In this document: one piece after another, positions 21,233 through 36,195 of the stretch | How positions within the stretch are numbered: the stretch's first letter is position 1 | Layout: every line of letters starts with the position of its first letter | Assembly: GCA_003024785.1 (NCBI GenBank) | Contig: PUQB01000238.1 | Coordinates: 38,916-102,915 of the forward strand | Direction of reading: 5' to 3' | Length of the DNA stretch: 64,000 bases | DNA from: Selaginella tamariscina | Taxonomy: Eukaryota; Streptophyta; Lycopodiopsida; Selaginellales; Selaginellaceae | Translations under genes and position numbers: made by a program | Notes under the pieces: generated by a model | The model's input: only the letters and a program-made list of their open reading frames with translations | What the model was told of the DNA's origin: nothing | The model's database searches: none

Positions 21233-24200
21233 GGGAACCTGTTGCGAATTGCTAATAGCCCACATCTAGGGACATAGTGTCACATGAAAGTGACACTAGG
21301 CTAAATGGCACATAATACAATGTCCGAGGCACGCTCTTTGGGGTTGTCTCATGGGCTCAATACCAAGGAGTTGGATACTCTAACAAGTAAGCATGCTTGT
21401 GCTCACATTAGAGTGTTAAGCCTTGAGCAATTGCTTAAGGGAGGTTAGGTCTCCTAATTGGATGTGTTATCTACACACTTGGTTAAAGAGAGGGGTCTTC
21501 TCCTTGGGGTCAAAGAGTTGAACAACCTAAGCTCGTTAGGAAGAGCCTATTCATGAGGCACTTGCAAGGTTGTGTACTTAGGGTTATCCAAACTTAGCCT
21601 TGGAGAGTTTCCTTAGTAAAACACACATGTTTACCTATGGTGCATACTCGTGTCCTCACTAAGTATTAACCCGAAGTCTAGGGTATGACTTGCCCACTCA
21701 AACCCTTAGGGGTTAATTATGGATCAAGGTACTCCTTGTTGCTCAAAAGGGTTGTACTCCCGAACAAGGGTAATTTCTTAAGGAATAAGTGACAATGCCT
21801 TAGCTCTGTCACAGCAGGATGTGTGGGACACATTTCTTTAGTAGTGAATGTATAGCTTTTCAATGAGCGCTTCAATGTTGTAATGCATAGTGCATGACCA
21901 AAGGTCTATAATCGCATTTAGCACACACTATATCATTGAAATCACCCTAAGAAAATTATACATCCTACATTGCATATACACATGTACTTTCATTCTAGGG
22001 AGACTTATGGTAGGACCCTAAGTCTCATACCATTTAAACATCTGAGTTAGACTTTCAAAAGTTGTCTTGGAAGACTTAGCATTGCTCACACATATGGCCA
22101 CGTGACAGTTATATGTTACCACGTGCTAGTCTTTTGAGTTAAAACTTTGACAATTGGTATTAAAGCCTATTCTATGTAGTTAATAAGACTATCTAAAGTG
22201 TAGTGTGTTTCAAAGTTTAATTAGTTCTAAGTTATTAAAGTACTTTATCACTTTTGACTAACACTTCTGTGTTCTACACGGAGAGTTGGTCCTGAAATTT
22301 ATAACTCTTTAGAAAACACCTGCTTGGTAAGCTGGTGTGGGTTATAGACTCTAATGTTAAAGGTAGCACTCAAAAGGCAACTTTCAGGTTGCATGCTAAG
22401 TTACTTTACCCTCTATGTTTGTCTAGGTACTTTACCTTTTATATTTATCTAGGTTACTTTACCTTATAGTTGTCTAGGTTACTTACCTTATGTTTGCCCA
22501 TGTTATTTTACTTATGTTTATGCTGATTAATTTACCCAACACTTCCACAAGACGTAGCAAGTTAGTTTGTTTTGGATTACAAATTAAGTCTTATGAAATG
22601 AATCATGTGATATGCTAAGTCTGCACATTATTGAATTTTTTAAATTTTTTTTTAAGGTTCATAAAATTGGGATAACATATGATTTATGAAGGAACAGTGT
22701 CCATTGAGTTTTGGCTTAGGTCAAAATTCAATATTGATTTGGCAATAGTGTTTAAACAGGGGTTCAAATATGCGTTTTTACTTTTAAAAAAAGAACATAT
22801 TCAAACATAAGAGTGAATACTACATTCAAACAGAAAGTGCAAAATGAGTTCTCACTATAACGCATGTTTTTGAGAGTGTAACTCAAGAAAAAAAGTTAGT
22901 TATTAATATATGATCAATATGTTGAGTGGGCAGTTTGAAGGTGCAATGTAGTTGAAATATTGTTTGATGTTCGTAATCTCTAGATTTAAACAAAGTATAA
23001 CATAAAATCTTAGTTAGTTGTAAACATAAACTCTGTGCTCAAGTTAGCTAACTTGGTTAATTTGATTACAATTGTATCCCATATGAGATCATAAAAGAAA
23101 CTTGGGATAATAGATTATGAATTCACATTCTTATTGATATAGTTTTTGAGTAGATGGCATCATTTACTATAAACAGAAATATTGCAAATATACATTTATA
23201 TGTTTAGTTTATTGGGTAATGGAGAACTTGTATAATGAAGGCGTTTGGTGCACACTTATGCATTTTCAATGTTAATTCTTTAATCTTGAAATCTGTAATG
23301 TTGCTTGTACTATGGGAATAAACTCTTGAACAAGGGTGATTCCTTGATTAACAAGAGCATCAGTTAAGGTTCTTCAATTTATTTATCAACTAAGTAAGGA
23401 AACTTGCTAAGTTAGATAAGTTATGTTTGGGGTGTTGATAAGCTAGAAATAGTTGGATATTCATTTTGGAGGTTTAAGTGCATGTACCTTCTTAAAAGGT
23501 TAATGTCTTGTGAGATTTAAAAGTCGGTGTTGATTTTTGATATCAACTTCATCTTAAAGTGGATTGTGATTATTTAAAAGTTGGTTTCTTTACTTTACAT
23601 CATGGTTGCAAATGTGGGCACTCAGAGAATATACAAAGTGTGTATCTTCAATCCTCTAAAATATTAGGAAGTGGGTTTGATGGTGTTTCTTGACTTTGGT
23701 TTAATATAAGTGAAAGTACGATATTGAATGGCTAAATTAACTCAAGAAGATAGTGTCCCTTCTCGATGATCATAATCCAAGATCCCTAATGTATAATCTG
23801 ATATCCGATTCGAAAATATAAGGTTTTTATTATCTCATCTGTTGAGATATTTATATTCTAAACTTTGAAAATATTTATGACAGTCTTTATAAGATTGGTT
23901 ATAAATAACTTAAAGTATGATATAATATATATTAAATATTGAGATTGGTGCACTCAATATTGAGACTTAATTATGATCACATGAGGTGGCTATAATTATG
24001 AAATAAAATATTCAAAATGAGGGATTGAATTGTAACACTTTAGTAAGGTAGTACTTTGGTGTTGTAGCTTGAAATGCGATCTTCAAATTACTTAAAAATT
24101 AAGAAAAAGTTTCTCAATATATTCATTGGGGAGCTATGTAATACTTTGTGGGATTGCTATGTGTCTAAAATGAGTAATGTATCTTAGTTTGTTGTATAGA

Positions 24201-25154
24201 ACTAGATATTTTACTTACGTTTGGAGAGTTTAATTGACTTATGAGATATAGTTGAAGTGTGAAGTTAATACGACACTTTGGTGTCATGGTAACATTAATG
24301 TGGAGGTTGATATTTTTACTAAATCAAGTTAGATAAACCAAATGCTAATTCATGATTTCTTTAGTCCCTAAATGGCATCTCGAAATATTAAAAGTAACAT
24401 TATGTTCCATCTCAAGCTGAAGTTCAATTCATATTAACTAAGTCTAAATCTTCATAGTACAATTCTTGCATTTCGATAAATTGATATGATTATAAAGTCA
24501 TATACGCTAATGTAACAACTTGTCAGTAAATTTGGGATTGTGATCGTTATCAGTTTGAGAGTATCAATATAGAAATTACAATTACTTTTGAAATATGGAT
24601 TAATTTAAAGGTGTTTGTCAAAACACTAATTACTCGAATTAGTGAAGAAGTTATACCTTGATATAACTTTGGAGAAAATGTTTACATAATCAATTTGAGA
24701 GTTGAAAAATAGTTATAATGTTATAAAGATATGCAGTATTACGAGTTCAGGGAGACTCTTGTCGTGGGAATTAAGTTTTTAAATTTAGTATGTGAACTTA
24801 ATGAGATAAGAATTAAAAATTATTAAATGAACCTAGTTGTTGTGCTTTTCAAGAAATGAGTATAATAGGAACGAATTAGTTAAGACACATTGATATCTAG
24901 ACGGTTGAGGCATTAGATATAGATTGAGTTTTCTGGTTTCCACATCGGTTTGTTAGAAAGGTATGTTAATTTATATATGTCCATGAACGGGTCGATGTTT
25001 TGAAAGAGTATAAAGCCGGTTATGAAAGGAAAATGGTAGTGCTATGTCATTTGGTCATAGATTTAACTTAAATTTGATTTTCATTATGAATGAAATTATG
25101 TTAATGACACACCAAGTGGATGGGCAAATTTCATGTTGATGAGACCTTGTTGTA
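21233..25154 (+). mobile_element. Old truncated non-autonomous LTR element, unit B
   Basis: Copy of the 1690-5600 remnant; the old LTR part ends at 22152 and the degenerate primer-binding site follows. The LTR hairpin has lost two bases of its loop and stem here (AGTGTCACATGAAAGTGACACT near 21277). Confidence 0.8.
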
Positions 25155-25562
25155 TTTTACAAGAATATTTTGTTATAAAAAATATTCTTTTTCATAGGAA
25201 TATTTTGTGTTATAGAAATATTCTGTCTCATAGGAATATTCTTTTTCTCCTAAATATTCCTCCCTAAAATAGAATCAATTATTTTAGATCTTTAGGTATA
25301 TCTGTTGATTGTTTCTCATCGTCCGAGATATACTCAGGGAGATCTCATTCTTGAAGATGAATGTTCATCTCTTCTCCTATCTGCATACTATCATGTGATG
25401 GATACACATAATTTCTTTCTTCTGCAGTAAGGTATTCCTGTTTTGATTTTTTTAATTTATTTTTATATAAGTAACTGCTCTCACGGCAGAATGATTTTTT
25501 ACTTCTCTCTCCTCCACATCAATTAATCTAGCTCCAAGATGACGTTTAGGAGCATTATTTGA

Positions 25563-26844
25563 AATAGAAGGTTGATTCTTCAACCTTTACATAATACTCT
25601 CATGAACACGTCTGCACTTGAGGCTACTTGGGAATATGAGAGGCATTGTCAGCAGCCTGTACAAAAAACAGATGGCCCTGTTGAGAGTTCAGGTTCAGTG
25701 GAGGGATCTAGCTCAAATAGTGTATATGTGTCCTCAATATCAAATAAGCTTCCTTGTCATTTGCTTTTACAGATGGATAATTGTGCAGGCGAGAACAAAA
25801 ATAGGTAAATCATTTTACTTAAGGGTTTCTCAAGCTCATACTTACTTTTATTTTCTAGATATGTGCTAGCATACTTGTCAATGCTTGTTGCCAAAGGTGT
25901 GTTTGAGACAATCACACTCAGTTTTCTTATGGTTAGTCACACTCATGAAGATATTGATGCGTTCTTTAACAAGGTCTTCAACTCTACAAAAAGGACAAGT
26001 GCACTTACCTTACCGCATATGATGAATCTTTTTGAAAACTGCATCTCCAAAAAAAGTTGTGCTTTGCTTGTGACTGAGGTGCTAGACTTCAAAAAATTTC
26101 TCAAGGAGTATTAAAAGAGGGGAGTGATTCTTTAGTTGGTCACCTTGTGCCACTACAATTCTTTTTCTCCATACGAGATGGTATACCTATTATGCAGTAC
26201 AAGTTATGTCCATCAGAGCAGGAGTGGTTACCAAAAGAGGGGTTAATGCTCTTCAAAAGTGGAGAGAATGGAAAGCCACTTCTCCCAAAGGACAACCAGA
26301 CCCTATTCCATTGAGTGTCCAGCTCAAGGAACAAGAGGTTATTATTGATGGCATCAAAAAATATGTGGCATGAGTTTAAAAATCGATGCCAAAGAATTCT
26401 GATAAGGCAACTGGTTACTCAGAACTATATAAACATGTGGTCGACTATTGGGAGACTGTTGTTCGAGAGTTGAAAGGGCCTATTGTCACAAGTACAGAAT
26501 TGCAACACCCTTTTTGGCCTAAAACAAAGTGGCGAGAGGAGATTGAAATGACATCATTGAGCACAGACGACATAAAAGCCAGTAATGATGTGGAAGTGCA
26601 AACCCCACACTTTGTTGAATAAAGAAACCAAAAACCTAAAGCATACTTTGATTGTTACCAGGATCTTCAAAACTAATGATAGTTCTCATTACTCCAAATG
26701 TGTCATATAATCATCCTATTTGGATGGCTCAAATTATTGACACACCTGAAGAATAAAAAAAAAATAGTATTGTTAAGGTTGCATAGTTCAAACTACAACA
26801 AGGGTGACACGAGAAGGAGAGCGAAAGATATAATGGATGCCTAG
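25563..26844 (+). pseudogene. DUF7869-type gene, decayed, unit B
   Basis: Copy of the unit A gene with the same 54-nt intron at 25805-25858. This copy is intact at the site where A loses a G, but carries its own lesions: a 2-nt loss in GAGTAT(AT)AAAAG near 26111, which creates a stop, and a 1-nt loss in CTCCCAAAGGAC near 26285. It shares with A a Ser before the HTHEDID motif and an extra base near 26371 (GCATGAGTTT) that unit C lacks. Confidence 0.6.
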
Positions 26845-27449
26845 AGAAAACATGGTCTCCCAATCAAAAAGACCCAGCATTTTATAAATGTTAAATCCAT
26901 TCGATATGGGTGGATGTCAAGAAGCGTTAATAAAGTTACAATTAACAAAACTGCAAGGGAATGTATGTTTTCTGCAGCTTAAAGCAATTACAAAATTATA
27001 AAATATCATATATTTAATATTCATAATTATTATAAACTCTTTAATAATAGTACCAAATTGTTTACTTAACTATATAAATTTAAAAAACGATATGGAAGAT
27101 TGACTATATTATTATAGGATTTTGTATATTATATATATTATTACTACTACAAATTTTTAATTAGTAATGTTATATTTAAATATTAATATTTTAATAACAA
27201 CATCAATATTTATATAATGTACCTCTTATGCTCTTCCTTAATTGTTATATTAGGCAAATATTATATAATTTAATACTTTTTACTTTTATAATGTTATTAA
27301 TTTTTGTTTAATGAATGCTATAATTTATTAAAGGGTCGAATACAAAATAGAATAATATGTTTTCAAACATATATTCTAAAGAATATTCCTTTAATATTAA
27401 AAAATGTTAATTAAATAGCTAAAATTGTTAATTATTAGGAAATGGGACT

Positions 27450-28275
27450 ATAGCCATGCCCATTTTAGTTACAACTTGCATTTTAGTGAAATGTCGATTC
27501 TTCTAGCCTAACATGAAGGAGGACATTGTGAAGTATGTTCGCATTTGTGCTAAGTGCCAGTTGGTTAATGCTGAGAGAGTGGCTCACTAACGCCTTTGGA
27601 AGTGCCTTAAGGAATACGGAAGAGTATCTCTATGGATTTTATTACACATCTTCTAAGAACACTATGTTGCAATGAACATGTGTGGGTCATTGTGAATCGC
27701 TTGAGCAAATATGTTAAGTTCATTCTTTTGAGGAAGAATGTAATATCGAAGGAGCTCACATTGGTGTATCTAATGCAGGTGTATCATGAGTGTGGAATGC
27801 CAGAGAACACCGTTAGTGACCGAGACAGCAAGTTCACTTCTGCATTTTGAGTGAATTTTATAGAGTACTCAGCACTAAGGTGAACTTTAGTAGTGGAGAT
27901 CACCCGCAATTAGATGGCCAGACTAAGCGTGTGAACCAAGTTCTAAAGGATATTGTGTGGCTAAGAAGCAAGGACAATGGGACAAGTTTTTGCCTTTGGT
28001 TGAGTTTGCCTATAACAACAGTAAGCATAGCTCTTTGAAATGCAGTCCATTCTATGCTTACAAAGGCAGACATCCTCAGTCTCTAGTAGATGTTAAAATA
28101 CGTTGGGAAGTGGTGAGAGAGGATGTTGAAGCTCATAGTTTGGTTATGAAGTTGGATGATATACTTCTAATGTGTTGGAAGAATTTGCTTAAGGCAAGGG
28201 ACCAAGCTAAAGGCTAGCCGCCTTGATATGCTAGTCTATATAAGATCCTTGATAATATCAATGCTGTAGCTTACA
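27450..28275 (+). pseudogene. Ty3/gypsy integrase remnant, 5' part, unit B
   Basis: Copy of the unit A remnant with the same Trp-to-stop changes and the same Lys in place of the catalytic Glu, so these lesions predate the duplication. A 1-2 nt loss near 27852 is private to B. It is interrupted at 28275 by the young LTR element. Confidence 0.85.
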
Positions 28276-30106
28276 TGTCATAGTTTTTACTATGACTCGA
28301 CCCTTTACTTTGGACGTTGACTGTTGTTACCTACTGTACTATGTTGATGGACCCTAGATGTAGTAGGAAACAGGCCCGCTTAGTGCACTTGGGTATCTGG
28401 TGATGGTCCGGCCGGGTGTCATTAGGTATTTGCAGAAAACTCTAAGCGAAGCTAGAACTTACCTTCTAGAAACCCACCCCCAATTTTGACGTCTTGAATA
28501 GGTTGTTTGGTCTTTGCAAATGAGTTCGGCGTGTTAAGTAGGGTTAGGAACACCCCTAGGGTTGACCTAACCCTAGGGTTGCCCTAACCCACGCCCTAAA
28601 ACCCCCACCCCCTTGGGTAGGGTTTAGGGGTAGGAGTAAGGGTGAGTTATAGGCTCATATTGCTAATTTATCTAAGGGGCTAGAATTCAGTGCCAGCCCA
28701 CTAATACAAACAGGAAAAGAGGGGGGGGGGGGCTCCGTCACATAAATAAGGTAGAGTATACGTAGGAGAGCTCCTGGGTTCATGAATGAGTTCGTTGCTC
28801 TTCTGCCGGTGCAAGCTTCAGCTTGTGTCGTTAAGGTACAACCCTTATTGTGCCGCCCTAACTTCAGATGCAGGGGTACGTCCCACCTTCGGGTAGCTTA
28901 CCCTTAACGTTGGCGAATCCATGCCTGGGAGGTCTTTGGAATGCACGTTCCAAGAGGCAGAGGTTGAGGCTTGTCTCCAGCCTCCTCCTCCACGTCAAGC
29001 TAGGTGTAGCACTCACGGCCAAGCAAGGCACATCCGTGTCCTTGTCCAACTGTGGGCGTGGGATCTTGTTTGACAGGTTCACGTTACCTGGTTCCTGAGG
29101 GTTCATTGAGGGGTTCTAGAGTTGGCATTTAGGAACCAGTTTGTGGTACTTGGTGCAACTCTTGAATCTAAGGGCTATGGCATGATAGCCCACATCATGG
29201 AAGGCAGTGTCACATGGAGATGTGACACTGGGCTAAACGTCACATGGTACAACGCCCGAGGCACGCCCTTTGGGGTTATGTCATGGGCTTGTCACTAAGG
29301 GGTTGGATACTCTAGCAAACAGGCATGCTTGTGCTTGCACTAGGGTGCTAAGCCTTGGGCATCCGCTCAAGGGAGGTTAGGTCTCGTAACTAGGTGTGCT
29401 TTGGCACACTTGGCTAGGGAGTGTTCTCCTTGGAATCCAGGGTTGAACAACCTAAGCTCATTAGCAAAGCCCTTTCGTAAGGCACTCGCAAGGTCATGTG
29501 CTTAGGGTTATCCCAAACCTAGCCTTAGGGAGTTTGCTTAGCAGAACACTCGTGTCCGCCTACGGCGCACACTCGTGTCCTCACTAAGTACTAGCCCTAG
29601 GTCTAGGGTATAACTTGGCCACTCAAACCCTTAGGGGTTAGTCGTGGTTCAGGGTACCCCTTGTCGCCCTAAAGGGGTTGTACTCCCGGATGAGGGTGAT
29701 TCCTCAAGGGGTAAGTGACGATGCCTTAGCTCTGTCTAGGGGTATGTGTGGAACACACGTCTCCTTGATGGGGGTTAGGGCATGAGCCTGTCTAGGTCTT
29801 CTAGGGCAAGACCCTAAGTCAACTAGGGTTATCCCTCAAGGGTTTTGGGGGCAGACACTCTAGGGAGACTTAGGCTAAACCCTAAGTCAACTAGGGTTAT
29901 CCCTCAAGGGTTTTGGGGGTAGACACTCTAGGGAGACTTAGGCTAAACCCTAAGTCTCCTGTCCACTTGGGCATTAGAGTCTAACCTAGGGGTCGTTGGG
30001 GTTGTTCTGGGAAACTTAGCGTTGCTCACACAGGGTGATGACGCCGAATGGCCACCTGGCAGCCACGTGTTGCCACGTGTTGGCCCTTTGGGTTAAAACT
30101 CTGACA
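28276..30106 (+). repeat. 5' LTR of the young element, unit B
   Basis: 1831 bp, TGTCA..TGACA. It keeps the terminal hairpin, telo-box cluster, G run, TATA-like box and 67-bp duplication of the unit A copy. The primer-binding site TGGTATCGGAGC follows at 30109-30120. Confidence 0.93.
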
Positions 30107-33100
30107 ATTGGTATCGGAGCCTATTCTCTACGGTCAGTAGGACTACCTAAAGTGTAGTGTATTTTAGGGTTTAGTTAGTTCTAAATTCTTGAAGTACTCT
30201 ATCACTTTGGCTAATGTCTGAATTCTGCGTGGAGAGTTGGTCCTGAGATCTATAACTCTTCAGAGTACACCTACTTCATAAGTGGGTGTGGGTTATGGAC
30301 TTAAAGGTAGCACTTGGAAGTCAGCTTCCAAGTTGTATGCCAGGTTATTTTACCTTATGGTTGTCCAGGTTACTTTACCATTTACTTCCACAAGAGGCAT
30401 GTTAGTTTGTTCTGGCTTACAAACTAAGTCTTGTGAGATGGGCCTTGTGATATCCTATTCTACACATTATTGAAAATTTTTTTTTTCTTTAAGGTGTTTG
30501 AATTTGGGATAACACATGATTTGAGAACATGACTATGTCCATTGAGTTTTGGCTTAGGTCAAGATTCAATATCGATCAATGTGTTCAAACGGGGAAAGAC
30601 TTATGTTCAGAAGTGCATCTTTGACTTCGGAGAAGGGGCATATTCAAACATAAGAATGAACACTACATTTTGACATAAAGTGTAAAATAAGCTCTTATTA
30701 TAGTGCATGTTTCCGAGAGTGTAACTCTAGAAGCAGACTATGGTGATGAACTTATAATACAACGGAATGTCGAATATTAACATATGATGAATATGTTAAG
30801 CAGTTGGTTCGAAGATCCAATGTAATCAAAGTATTGTCCGATGGACGTAATACTTTGATGACGCTAGCTGCAAGTAACATTAGGTGAAATAGTTTACTAA
30901 GTTCAAGTCGTTTGATTTGAACAAAGTACAACTTGAAACCTTAGTTGGTTGTAGGCGCGCACTTTGTATTCAAGTTAGTTAACTCAACTAACTTGATTAT
31001 AAAGTTATTCATGTGGAATCTTAAGAATGGGATAGATGGCATGATCTATCAGAAAGAGTAATGTTGGAAACATACGTTTACATTTTCAGTTTACTGAGTA
31101 ATAAGGACTTGCATAGTGAAGGCGTTCGCGCACACTTGTGCATTTTCATTGTTAACTCTTTAATCTTGAAATCTGTAATGTTGTTTGCAATGTGGGGATA
31201 AGCTCTTGAAAGGGTGATTCCTTGGTTAGGAAGAGCATGATTTGGGATTCTCCACTCTGCTTATTGACTAAGTAAGGAAACTTGCTAAGTTTAATAAGTT
31301 ATGTGGGTGGTGTTAAATGAGTCGGAAGTTAGTCGGAGTTACATTTTGGAGGTTTAAGTGCATGTACCTCCTCAGAGAGTCGGTGTTCGATGAGAATTGA
31401 AAGTTGATATTGATTTTCAATATCAATTTATTTTAGAGTCGAATACGATTATTCAAAAGACGGTTTCTTGACTCTGCATCATGGTCGAAAATGTGGGCAC
31501 TTAAAGAACAAATAAAGTATGTATCTTCAATCTTTCGGAATATTGAAAAATAGAACTATTCTTGACTCAAGGTTTGATTGTATTCCTTGGGTTAGTTGTT
31601 AGTTCTATCTCAAGGTTTGATGGTGTTCCTTGAGTTGGTTCAATATTCTTGTAAGTATGATATTGTGTAGCGGATTAGCTCAAGAAGATGGTGTCCCTTC
31701 TTGATGATTGTAGTTCAAGGTTCGTCCAATATCCGGTTCGAGAATTGAGGTTTCCTATCACCTCATCTGTGAGATATTTATATCTAAACTTTGATAGAAT
31801 TTGTGACAATCTTTTCAAGATTGGTTATAAATGACTTGTCAAAGTATGGTATGATATCTCTTCAATATTGAGTTTGGAGCGCTCAATATCAAACTTGGTT
31901 ATGATCACATGAGGTGGCCGTAATCATATAATAAAAGACTCAAGTGGATTTGAGTCTGACACTTTGGTAAGGCACTACCTTAGTGTTATAACTTGAAACG
32001 TGTTTTCAAGTTAGTTGAGAAATGAGACATTTCTCAATACATTGCTTGAGGGGCAATGTGACTTTCTGGATTGCTAGGTGTCTAGAGTGAATAATGTATC
32101 TTAGTTCAATGTACTGAACTAGATATTTTATTCATGTTTGGGGAGATCTATTGAATATAAGGTATGACTAAAACATGAAGTTGATCTAACACTTCAGTGT
32201 TATGATAACATTTATGTGGAGTTTATATCTTACTAAATCAATTAGATGAACCAGACACTAGTTCATGATTCCTCTTAGTCTCTGAACAAAGTTCCTCAAA
32301 TACTGTCATAACATTATATTTCCGTCTCAAAATTGAAGTTCGGTTCATGTAAACTAAGACCATATCTATAATGTAGTTGTAGCATTTCGATAAATTGATA
32401 TGATTGTAAGTTTATATCCACTAGTATAACAACTAGTTGATAAGCTTAGGATTTGAACGTTAAAACGATCATTATCCATTCGAGAGTATCAATATCGAAA
32501 TTGTGACTATTTATAGAATAAGGATTAGTTTTAAAAGATGTTTATCAAAAACACTAGTTGCTTCAATTAGTGAAATGCTATACTTCGGTATAGTGTTGAA
32601 AACATTTACGAAATAAGTTTAAGAGTTGGAAATAAATATAATGTTATGGAGGCGTACAGTATTACGAGTTCAGGGAGACTCTTATCGTGAAAACTAAGTT
32701 TAAAATTCGTATTTTGAACTTAGTACGATAAGGAGTTAGGAATTATTGAATGGCACCTAGTATGTTGTGCTCTTTGGAATGAGTACAATGAGGGTACTAA
32801 TTAAGACAAAATTGTTGATTGAGGCATTAGAGATGGGTTGAATTTCCTGGTTTCCACATTGGTTTATAAGAAAGGTATGTTAGCTTATCTGGTCCCTGAA
32901 CTGGTCGGTGTTATGAAAGAGTACAAAGTTGATTGTGAAAGATGAATGGTAGTGCTATCACACTTGGTTGCAAATTTGACTGAATTTGATTCCTATCGGG
33001 AATAAATTTATGTTAATAACACACCAAGTGGATGGCAGGTTGGCAAGACCTTGTTGTATACATGTGTACAGCCATGCGCCTCTGTGATCGCCTCTGGCCA

Positions 33101-33785
33101 GATTGATATGTTTACAAAGAACAGGGTTTTACGAATTGTACTCTTGTATCGGAAAAGAGCTTGATTCCGATAAAAGTCTCATACTTAGTCTGGCGTAACT
33201 ATATACTAATGAGAGATAGGTATAGTAGCAGACCCTTATGAAAAGGGGTAATGAGAAACACCGAGGGATGCAGAGATGTAAGCTATAATATCGTAACATG
33301 TGGGACCATTGGAAAATCAAAGAAATGCGAAGGTGTTTGGTCAAGCATTTGAGAAGTGCTTGTTGTGCGCTAGATGACAGAGGTCTCAACAGCGTTTAAT
33401 ATTAAGGAATAAAGCAAGTCTTTATTTCTTGTTAACCAAGGGGCCGGCAACAACACTAACTAGAGGCCTCCAATATAAATTCTAGTTAAGTAAAGAAATT
33501 AACCATTGTGTTGTGTGCGTCGGGTGACAGACTTTGCAGACGTGCAAAAGGTCTCCAGGTGACTTCATGTCGCAGGTGGTGCCTCCGGCAGCTGGGTTTA
33601 CGACTCAGTGAACGACGGTTCTGAAGTACTTGGTTTCGCGTAATGCAAGGGGGGTAATAAAATTATGTGAACTTTTGGCTGACTCCGCATAGAGTGATAT
33701 GTTAGTTTTGGTTATTTTTTCTAACATTATCTAGTCTTGGAGTTGGACGTCAACGAGGACGTTGACATTTTCAAAGGCGGGAGTG

Positions 33786-35507
33786 TGTCATAGTTTTTAC
33801 TATGACTCGACCCTTTACTTTGGACGTTGACTGTTGTTACCTACTGTACTATGTTGATGACCCTAGATGTAGTAGGAAACAGGCCCGCTTAGTGCACTTG
33901 GGTATCTGGTGATGGTCCGGCCGGGTGTCATTAGGTATTTGCAGGAAACTCTAAGCGAAGCTAGAACTTACCTTCTAGAAACCCACCCCCAATTTTGACG
34001 TCTTGAATAGGTTGTTTGGTCTTTGCAATGAGTTCGGCGTGTTAAGTAGGGTTAGGAACACCCCTAGGGTTGACCTAACCCTAGGGTTGCCCTAACCCAC
34101 GCCCTAAAACCCCCACCCCTTGGGTAGGGTTTAGGGGTAGGAGTAAGGGTGAGTTATAGGCTCATATTGCTAATTTATCTAAGGGGCTAGAATTCAGTGC
34201 CAGCCCACTAATACAAACAGGAAAAGAGGGGGGGGGGGCTCCGTCACATAAATAAGGTAGAGTATACGTAGGAGAGCTCCTGGGTTCATGAATGAGTTCG
34301 TTGCTCTTCTGCCGGTGCAAGCTTCAGCTTGTGTCGTTAAGGTACAACCCTCTGTGTGCCGCCCTAACTTCCAGATGCAGGGGTACGTCCCACCTTCGGG
34401 GTAGCTTACCCTTAACGTTGGCGAATCCATGCCTGGGAGGTCTTGTCGGAATGCACGTTCCAAGAGGCAGAGGTTGAGGCTTCACGTTACCTGGTTCCTG
34501 AGGGTTCATTGGGGTTCTAGAGTTGGCATTTAGGAACCATGTTTGTGGTACTTGGTGCAACTCTTGAATCTAAGGGCTATGGCATGATAGCCCACATCAT
34601 GGAAGGCAGTGTCACATGGAGATGTGACACTGGGCTAAACGTCACATGGTACAACGCCCGAGGCACGCCCTTTGGGGTTATGTCATGGGCTTGTCGCTAA
34701 GGGGTTGGATACTCTAGCAAACAGGCATGCTTGTGCTTGCACTAGGGTGTTAAGCCTTGGGCATCCGCTCAAGAGAGGTTAGGTCTCGTAACTAGGTGTG
34801 CTTTGGCACACTTGGCTAAGGGAGTGTTCTCCTTGGAGTCCAGGGGTTGAACAACTTAAGCTCATTAGCAAAAGCCCTTTCGTAAGGCATTCGCAAGGTC
34901 ATGTGCTTAGGGTTATCCCAAACCTAGCCTTAGGGAGTTTGCTTAGCAGAACACTCGTGTCCGCCTACGGCGCACACTCGTGTCCTCACTAAGTACTAGC
35001 CCTAGGTCTAGGGTATAACTTGGCCACTCAAACCCTTAGGGTTAGTCGTGGTTCAGGGTACCCCTTGTCACCCTAAAGGGGTTGTACTCCCGGATGAGGG
35101 TGATTCCTCAAGGGGTAAGTGACGATGCCTTAGTTCTTTCTAGGGGTATGTGTGGAACACATGTCTCCTTGATGGGGGTTAGGGCATGAGCCTGTCTAGG
35201 TCTTCTAGGGCAAGACCATAAGTCAACTAGGGTTATCCCTCAAGGGTTTTGGGGCAGACACTCTAGGGAGACTTAGGCTAAACCCTAAGTCAACTAGGGT
35301 TATCCCTCAAGGGTTTTGGGAGTAGCACTCTAGGGAGACTTAGGCTAAACCCTAAGTCTCCTATCCACTTGGGCATTAGAGTCTAACCTTAGGGGTCGTT
35401 GGGGTTGTTCTGGGAAACTTAGCGTTGCTCACAGGGTGATGACGCCGAATGGCCACCTAGCAGCCATGTGTTGCCACTTGTTGGCCCTTTGGGTTAAAAC
35501 TCTAACA
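33786..35507 (+). repeat. 3' LTR of the young element, unit B
   Basis: 1722 bp with the same ~107-bp deletion as the unit A 3' LTR, preceded by the polypurine tract at about 33772-33785. Confidence 0.93.
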
Positions 35508-35646
35508 TTACAAGTTGAGGTTGCCTGAGGGAGTGCAATTACATCCTTTGTTTCATGTGAGTCAACTAAAGAGGGCTCTTGTATGTGGAGAAGTACTAGT
35601 ACACTCACTTGAAGAGTTAAATGAGTTTGACCAAAAAGATGTTTGA
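35508..35646 (+). pseudogene. Ty3/gypsy integrase C-terminal remnant, unit B
   Basis: Same as 15947-16085, resuming after the nested LTR element with the duplicated TTACA. Confidence 0.85.
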
Positions 35647-35731
35647 AATAACTTGACGTAAGAAAGAATTGTTAATGTAAATCTTTGCAAAGTCAATTGG
35701 TCTTTGAGGGACTTCTTATAGGGGGGAAAAA

Positions 35732-36195
35732 TGTTACAATCGAATGTTGGTCCTGGTCTTGGTCAAAGGTTGACTATGATTGATCTCATAGTTAAGCTAA
35801 TTACATGGCTAATTAAGCATATCTTAATTTTAATTGGGGAGATCCTAATTTTGGAGAGCAACAAGAGTGTAATAACTTTTGAGTATGGAGTTCAACTTGC
35901 TAGAGTTTGGGAGTGAGCTAGAGTGGTTTAAGGTTGGACAGTGAGTTAGGTAGCATTTGAGAGTGGAGTTAACCTGCTACAACTTGGGGGTGGGCGAGTT
36001 AGGCAACATTCAGGTATGGTGCTGCAGGAGTGTAACACCATATAAGGTACTCTTAAAGTGATGGTATTCCACTGTCACGGAGAGAGGTGGTGGACAGCAG
36101 GCGAATCAACAGTGAAGAGGAAGCATTGTAGAACCCTTGGTCTCGGTTGTAAAACCTTCTGTTGATAATGAAAATGCCCCAGTTTAAAAAAAAAA
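35732..36195 (+). repeat. Putative 3' LTR of the decayed gypsy element, unit B
   Basis: Copy of 16171-16640, starting TGTTACAATCG after a polypurine run. The end is equally uncertain. Confidence 0.55.

Larger units (their letters stand above)
28276..35507 (+). mobile_element. Young non-autonomous LTR retrotransposon, unit B
   Basis: Same insertion as 8718-15946, with the same TTACA duplications (28271-28275 and 35508-35512), so it was copied with the unit rather than inserted independently. Differences are scattered small indels. Its interior at 30107-33785 is also noncoding. Confidence 0.93.
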